DNA of 64,000 bases, from the NCBI RefSeq assembly GCF_008831285.2, contig NC_045149.1, forward strand, positions 12,920,629 through 12,984,628, written 5' to 3'. Both the position numbers and the translations under genes were made by a program. Numbering within the stretch: position 1 is the stretch's first letter; every line of letters starts with the position of its first letter. Below are positions 58,128 through 64,000 of the stretch, in pieces. Source of the DNA: Nymphaea colorata (lineage: Eukaryota; Streptophyta; Magnoliopsida; Nymphaeales; Nymphaeaceae). The notes under the pieces were generated by a model. The model was not told where the DNA came from. It worked only from the letters and a program-made list of their open reading frames with translations, and did not search any database.

Positions 58128-61100
58128 TGGTATCAAAGCAGGCATCTTGCATTTAGGTGGCTGATTCAAGTGGTTTATGTCTTTTGTCTATCGTGGAGAA
58201 AAACGGTGAAAATAGGGCTGGCGACGAATCTCAAACCACTATCCAAACTAAAGGTAGTTCGATGCACAAAATAGTGGTCCATGAACAAGGGAACCCTAAT
58301 ATGAAAATCATCAGCACTTTGCTTGATGGATTCAATTATTTAGTTTGGTCTATAGCTGTCACTCGATTCTTGAGTGGAAAATGTAAGTTCGGATATATTG
58401 ATGGTACCATTAGCCTGCCTTGAATGATCCTAAGCATGAAGAGTGGAGTCCATCTACGAATGATATAGTTGCATCATGGCTAATACATTCCATGGAAGCT
58501 CAAATCTTCTCTAGTTTTCAATTTCTAGAACCAGCTAAAGAGATTTGGACCTCGGCCAAGGAGCTCTATAGTGAGCAGTTTAATGCTGCTCATATGTACC
58601 AACTAGCCCAAAAGAATGGAAGCCTCCAAAAAGGATCGACGCCCAAAAGCAAATATCTAGGAGCTTTTAAAGGAATGTAGGATGAGATGGATATACATGC
58701 TCCTCTCACCACCAACCTAAATAAAAAATGAGAGAGAATGAACGTATATTTGAGATCCTGGCTGGCCTAGGGAATGATTATGAGCATATTATAAGCAAAA
58801 TATTAATGGCTCATGAACTGCATTCTCTTAGATTTGTTTGCTCCCTTCTAATAAGAGAAGAGTCTAAGAGAAAATCAATGGGAACCCTCAATGAAAACAG
58901 TCCAGATTTAAATGTTTAAGAGAAGATCACATTCGTCACCAACAACTCTCCCTGAGGTACCTACAATAGTAAAAATGTGAAGTCTAAACGTGAAGATATC
59001 AGGAAAAGGTGTTCTCATTGTAGAAGAAATGGACACATAAAGGATTGTTGCCGGTTTATCCATGGTAAACATGAAAGGAGCTCCAACTACTGGCCTAAGA
59101 GCTTTAATCAAGGATGAAAAGGAGAGCAACCAGACCAACAAAGTGTCTTCCATTGAAGGTTCGGTAAATCTAAAGAAGCTTGCCTAGTTGATAAAAGAGA
59201 TCCATACTCGAAAGGTAGCAGATATCTCTGTCAATACCACCGACAATAAGAGTAATTCAGGTACGTCTTATACTTCCATTACTAATTCTAGTATGCAATG
59301 GGTGGTAGATTCGTGGGCCATAGATCATATGGTCAACAAGTCAACCCACCAACCCAATGATGCAAGTCTGGGGCCTGTTGTCACTGCCAACGGGACTCTA
59401 ATCTCAATTAAAGAGAAATGGTCTACTTATTTCTTTGAAAAATGCTGCAGTAGTAACGTTTTATACCTGCCCAATCTAACTTTCAACTTATTATCAATCA
59501 CTAAAATTACAAAAGAATTAGATTGTGTTTGTCTTTTTTTCTGCCACTAAAGTGATTTTTCAGGTCTGGAAGACTTGGGTGACGATTGGTGATGGTCTCC
59601 TCAATCACACTATGTCAATCACACTAAGTCACACTATGTCTCTTCACTCCAAGGATGATGGAGACCTGATTCATTGCAGGATGCGTCATCCTTCAACCAG
59701 AAAATTAGGCTGTTTATTCCCTATATTATTTTAAAGACAATGGATGTGATGTTTGCACATTTGCAAAGATGCAAAGGTGCCTAGACCTAGATTTTTTTAA
59801 CTTATTTCTCTAGTAAAATTTGTTTTATATTATACACTCAGACATCTGGGGACCAACACCCTTGAACTCTTTAGATGGGTATCATTATTATGCCTTATTC
59901 ATTGATGATTCCTCTGAAAACACTTGGATTTATTTCATAAATAATAAATTCAAAGTCTTGTCTCCTTTTAAGAATTTTTACAAAATGATTGAAGTGCAAT
60001 ATAACTCAAAAATCAAGTGTCTTTAATTTGATTATGGAACTGAATATAAAAACATGGCTTTTGAAACTTTTCTTACCGAGTGTTGTATTGGTCACTAAAC
60101 TTCATGTGTTGACACACCACGACAAATGGTGTGTCAAAGAGGAAAAATTGACATTTACTGGCAGTGGCTAGTAGCCTTTTATTCCAAACAAATGTGCCTA
60201 AGAAATGTTGGAAATTTGCCATTTCTATTTTATGTTGTGATTAATAGGAGTCCAAGCAAGTGACTAAATTACAGGATTCCAATCAAAGCTCTCACTAGAT
60301 CACAACCTAAACTCGACTATCTCCATGTGTTTGGGTGTGTTGCTCATGTTTGGCACCAATTGAAGAGAGATAAATTGAGTCCTTGGTCAAGTAAGTGTAT
60401 TTTTGTTGGGCACCATTCAGAAGTAAATGGCATGAATGCTCCAATCCAACTACTAAGAAAACCTTTATTTCTTGTGAAGTTCATTTCTATGAAAATCAAC
60501 CTTTCTTCGATAAAAGTACCCGCAATGAGGGTCAGAGAGAGCATAGATTGCTTATTTTAAATGATTATGGTGACTTATTTATCACTATTGTTGATGAGCG
60601 GATTACATATTAGCTAGAAATCCAAAATGAAAATGAGCTGTTGGTTGAGACACAAGAGCCTCGGAGATCCAAAAGAACTTGATATGCACCAAGGTGTCTT
60701 GCTGACTATGAGACCTGTTCTACCTATCTGACTAGCAACTATTTCAGGCATAGTCGGATATCACATGATCATGCACTCTTTTTTAATAGCCATGACATGA
60801 TCCATGAGCCCAAGACATATCATGAGGCTAAAAACAGCCCCAATTGGAGAGCCTCAATGAATGAAGAGCTTGAAGCTCTCAACAAAAACAATACTTGGAC
60901 TGTGGTCGCAGCTCCTAGAGGAGTCAATATAGTTGGATCTAAATGGCATTATAAAGTCAAGTATAAAAGCGATGGAGAAAAGGTATAAAACAATGCTCGT
61001 AACTAAGGGATTTACACAAACTAAAGGACTCAACTATGGCAAAACCTTTGCCCAAGTGCCAAAGATGAATACATTGAGAATCTTGCTTTCCACAACCTGC

Positions 61101-62351
61101 AACTTAAATTGGAGTCTACATAGACATTGAAAACACCTTTCTACAAGGAAAATTAGAAGATGAAATATACATGTTTTTTCCTCCAGTACATCCAGATGAA
61201 AACAAAGGTCTTGTTTGCAAGCTTAACAAAGCATATATGGCTTAAAACAGTCTCCAAGAGCCTGATATAAGAAGCTTAGTTTTGCCTTAGAAAATATTAG
61301 ATATCAAAAATATCATTCTGAAAATACATTGTTTATCAAGAGGGAAAAAAAGAATACTACAGTCTTAATCTATGTTGACGACATAGTAGTTACTAACAAT
61401 GATTCAGACAATATTTTGAGTCTAAAAAAAATACTTGGGAAATTTCTGTGACATTAATGATCTATGGAGATTAAAGTACTTTCCGAGCATCAAAAGTGCA
61501 CAATCTCATAAATGTATATTTATGTGTTAGAGAAAATATGGACTTAATAGAGAAAATATGGACTTAAAATTATAAAGGAGACATGCAAGTTTGATGCACA
61601 TCATGTAGATATGCCTGTGGACCCGAATTATAAATTTGGTGCATATGAAATGAACCTAAGATTGACAAATAATGATTTTAACGTCTTGTGGGGAAGCTCA
61701 TATGCCTTATCATCACGTCTAAACATATTCTATGTCGTAAATGTCATCAAAAAATATGTGCAGAGTTTGAGAGAATCTTACATGAAAGCATCCGATCACA
61801 TCTTGAGATAAATTAAAGGTATTCCATGACAAGTAATTTGGCATAAAATGAACGGACATATTGATGTTGTAGGTTTTACAGGTGTAGACTGCATAGGTGA
61901 CATAAATGATAGGAAGTCCACAACTGGATACTGTGTTTGTTGGCAAAAAAAACGTTGTTGCTTGGAAAAGCAAAAAATATAGGGTTGTGGCCAGATTCAG
62001 TTTACAAGTAGAATATGGTGTGATGGCATCTACAACTAGGAAACTCATATAGACAATGAACTTGACTGAAGAACTTGGATTTAAAATCCCAAGGCCAATG
62101 GATTTTCTCTATGATAATATGGCAGCTAGATACATATCAGCAAAACTCATTTTCCATGAAAGGGCCAAACACATTAAAATTGACCGTCATTACATCAAGG
62201 TGAAGAATTTATCTGGAGATATTATAACTCCTCATATAAATATCATTGATCAAGTTGTTGATGCCTTAATGAAAGGATTGCCAATTCAAAATTGCAACAA
62301 GCTATGTGCAAGTGGGGTTGCTTCATTATGTTCAACCCACTTGAGGGGGAG
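58128..62351 (+). pseudogene. Copia element 6 gag-pol, decayed
   Basis: Gag: LLDGFNYLVWSIAVTRFLSG, IWTSAKELYSEQFNAAHMYQ, ILAGLGNDYEHI; zinc knuckle CSHCRRNGHIKDCC near 59015. Protease VVDSWAIDHMVN has Gly replaced by Trp. Integrase HSDIWGPTPLNSLDGYHYYA. Reverse transcriptase EELEALNKNNTWTVV, GVNIVGSKWHYKVKYKSDG, YVDDIVVT. RNase H YDNMAARYISAKLIFHERAK with polypurine TTGAGGGGGAG at 62341. At least a dozen stops and shifts. A separate family from elements 1/3/E. Confidence 0.87.
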
Positions 62352-62665
62352 TGTTAGAGTAGCAACGTCAATATGGTGCACCGTTAATTAGTCATGGTTG
62401 TTGCTTATTTGGGAGAAATGGAGATCATGTAAACCTTTTGAAGAAAAGAATGTTGAAATTCATTAGATGTTAAAGCTATCTTGAGTATGTCCCTTTGTAT
62501 TGCCTTCTAAAACTCAAGTATAAAGGCAATGTATTTTGTACGTAAATGTAAAGTGAAAAAGAGAATTGGTGGTGCCATTTACTGTGGACATAGGCCAAAA
62601 GAGCTGAACCACATAACCATTGCATGTGATCTCTCTCTCGCTCTCTCTCTCTCCCCAAAATATCA
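62352..62665 (+). repeat. 3' LTR of copia element 6
   Basis: 314 bp, TGTTAGAGTAGCAACGTC to CCCAAAATATCA, longer than the 5' LTR by an extra segment near 62385-62460. It also ends in a CT-rich tract. Confidence 0.85.
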
Positions 62666-63310
62666 CATCTTAATGACCTGATCTGATTCCTACAATTGAG
62701 TGCTATACCTGCATACTACTTCATAGGCGATTAACTCTTTCTCAAACGGCAACCAGTTAAGTCTCCTTATAGAGGCACCATTAACAAGAATGCAGTTTGA
62801 CCATTTATCAGTCCAAAATTTGATGTTCTATCCATTCCCAACTTTCCATTTCTCATGGTTCTCAACTAATGCCCAGCCAAGCTCTACCAACACCTTGAGC
62901 CTTGCCATGGTTTCCTGAGTAACCATAGTCTTAGTAGAGGGTCCAAATATCTTGGTCATAGCCGTTTGGTTATGAATGAATCTTTGTTGAAAGTGCAAAC
63001 TATATGACTGGTCAAAAGAAATTGATTAGTTTCCAGCAGAGGTCGGAGGCCCATTCCTTCCTCCACTCTAGGCTTACATATAGCGTTCCAAGATATTAAA
63101 TGCAGCCCTCTTTGGTTTCTACAGATGCCCCATAGGAACCACACCATACACTTCTCCAACTTAACAACCACACTCCCTGGAAGCTTGCAAATCATCATCC
63201 AATAGGTCCCAATGGTACTAATGTTATGCTTTACTGGACATGGAAGCATACACAATAAAGTAGGTCAGCTTCCATTGAGCTATTTTATTCTTAAATTCCG
63301 ATAATCCTTT
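62666..63310 (-). pseudogene. LINE reverse transcriptase C-terminal part
   Basis: Minus strand 63255-62956: ISTIGTYWMMICKLPGSVVV, KCMVWFLWG, then LHLISWNAICKPRVEEGMGL and RPLLETNQFLL. This is the conserved end of plant LINE-1 reverse transcriptase (FLWG...ISWxxxCxPKxxGGLGxR). Upstream KNKIAQWK near 63280 fits too. Frames are broken. It continues at 57866 after copia element 6. Confidence 0.8.
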
Positions 63311-63710
63311 AGTTAATTATCCCATAAATAGTGGCACCCCCAAAATAGGTTTGCAGTATTCAAACTTGGTGAAAACAGAGAAAAAAACATTCAATACTCA
63401 CTCACACTCACTCTCAGATCGCACTAGACAAATATGTGGTTTGGTCTATAAAATTAAACCTACATCCATGGTAGATGCACCCTAAAAATTGTTTCTCATT
63501 CACACTAGAAAAAGGCATACATGACTATTTTTATATTCAATCCTTGTGGTAACCAACTGCTGGTTTTTTTTTCCTTCTAAAGTAGTTATTGGCAATAGTC
63601 CTTCTTGTAGTAGAGTGGTCTTGGTAGGGTGGTTGGACTCCAACAAATGCCCAAGATGTGTGGGATCTTCCAGATGTGGATTCTCCATAGTATATGTCCT
63701 AATATCCCCC
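63311..63710 (-). repeat. Probable 3' LTR of minus-strand copia element 7
   Basis: On the minus strand a purine tract (TTGTGGGGGGATAT) at about 63720-63704 ends the pol fragment, and an LTR-like stretch runs to the LINE border near 63311. Terminal TG is worn; borders approximate. Confidence 0.5.
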
Positions 63711-64000
63711 CACAAGTTAAATGGGTGACTGAGAACATTGAGCTTGTGTTTAAGAAAATTAAAACGATCCACAACCAAGGGATTTGTAAGAATGTCAGCT
63801 GTTTGGAGTTTGGTGGGAATGTACCACATGATAAGATCCTTAGTAAAAATTTATCATGAACAAAGTGAACGTCAATTTCAACATGTTTGGACCTTTGTGC
63901 ATGACAAGGTTGATAGCCATGAAAGTTGCCCAAGATTGTCACTCCACATGAGTGGAGGAGATGGAGAAGGAATGCAAGGTCTTGAAGTAATTACTAATTA
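63711..64000 (-). pseudogene. Copia element 7 RNase H end
   Basis: Minus-strand reading in two frames: RSKHVEIDVHFVHDKFL and IPTKLQTADILTNPLVVDRF, then FLKHKLNV. This is the conserved C-terminus of copia RNase H (KHIEVDCHFVRDK, QxADIFTKPL). The rest lies beyond the right edge. Confidence 0.75.

Noticed and set aside
57862-62670. Target duplication for copia element 6 (CATTA/CATCT)
   Set aside because: Only three of five bases agree, too weak to claim.

Overview
This window is plant nuclear DNA, most likely from a flowering plant, and it is dominated by transposable elements. The evidence is tRNA-iMet-primed Ty1/copia elements, several hAT families with 8-bp target duplications, a Tat/Ogre-like Ty3/gypsy element with a plant mobile domain ORF, a degenerate LINE, long AT microsatellites and GT-AG split exons. 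I do not name a species. Nothing bacterial, plasmid-like or CRISPR-like is present.

The one recognisable host gene is on the + strand: the 3' part of a JMJ17/KDM5-type histone demethylase gene. Its exons lie at 14194-14289, 29840-29902, 30036-30131, 30276-30481 (PHD finger) and 38714-38984 (C-terminus and stop). Its introns are packed with elements. The 15.5-kb intron holds a gypsy scrap, a dead hAT transposase gene split by a young complete copia (element E, 16847-22312) and an older complete copia (element 3, 23742-29009). The 8.2-kb intron holds two copia remnants and pieces of two hAT families.

Left part (1-13826): a five-level nest. The tail of copia C was hit by minus-strand copia B. 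B received an apparently intact autonomous hAT (8472-11886) and copia element 2. Element 2 was hit by copia element 1, whose gag was hit by a 749-bp non-autonomous relative of the same hAT (2727-3475). Both hAT insertions have exact 8-bp target duplications.

Right part (about 43000-56830): remains of a Tat/Ogre-like gypsy element with a long LTR, a plant-mobile-domain ORF, gag and protease, but no reverse transcriptase or integrase. Its interior is split by a third hAT family (47885-52190) that carries intron-containing pieces of what looks like a bZIP-type host gene. From 56840 to 63310 a minus-strand LINE relic is interrupted by a 355-bp hAT MITE and by a decayed copia (element 6, 57867-62665). 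The window ends in the 3' end of another minus-strand copia.

Three hAT families are therefore defined from their ends: hAT-1 (CAATGTTAT ends, palindromic subterminal repeats, intact transposase), hAT-2 (CTATGTCACA ends, internal AT microsatellite) and hAT-3 (TAGGGCTGCACA ends, gene fragments). Copia LTRs of the E/1/3 group also share a hairpin with ACCCTAA/TTAGGGT arms around the presumed promoter.
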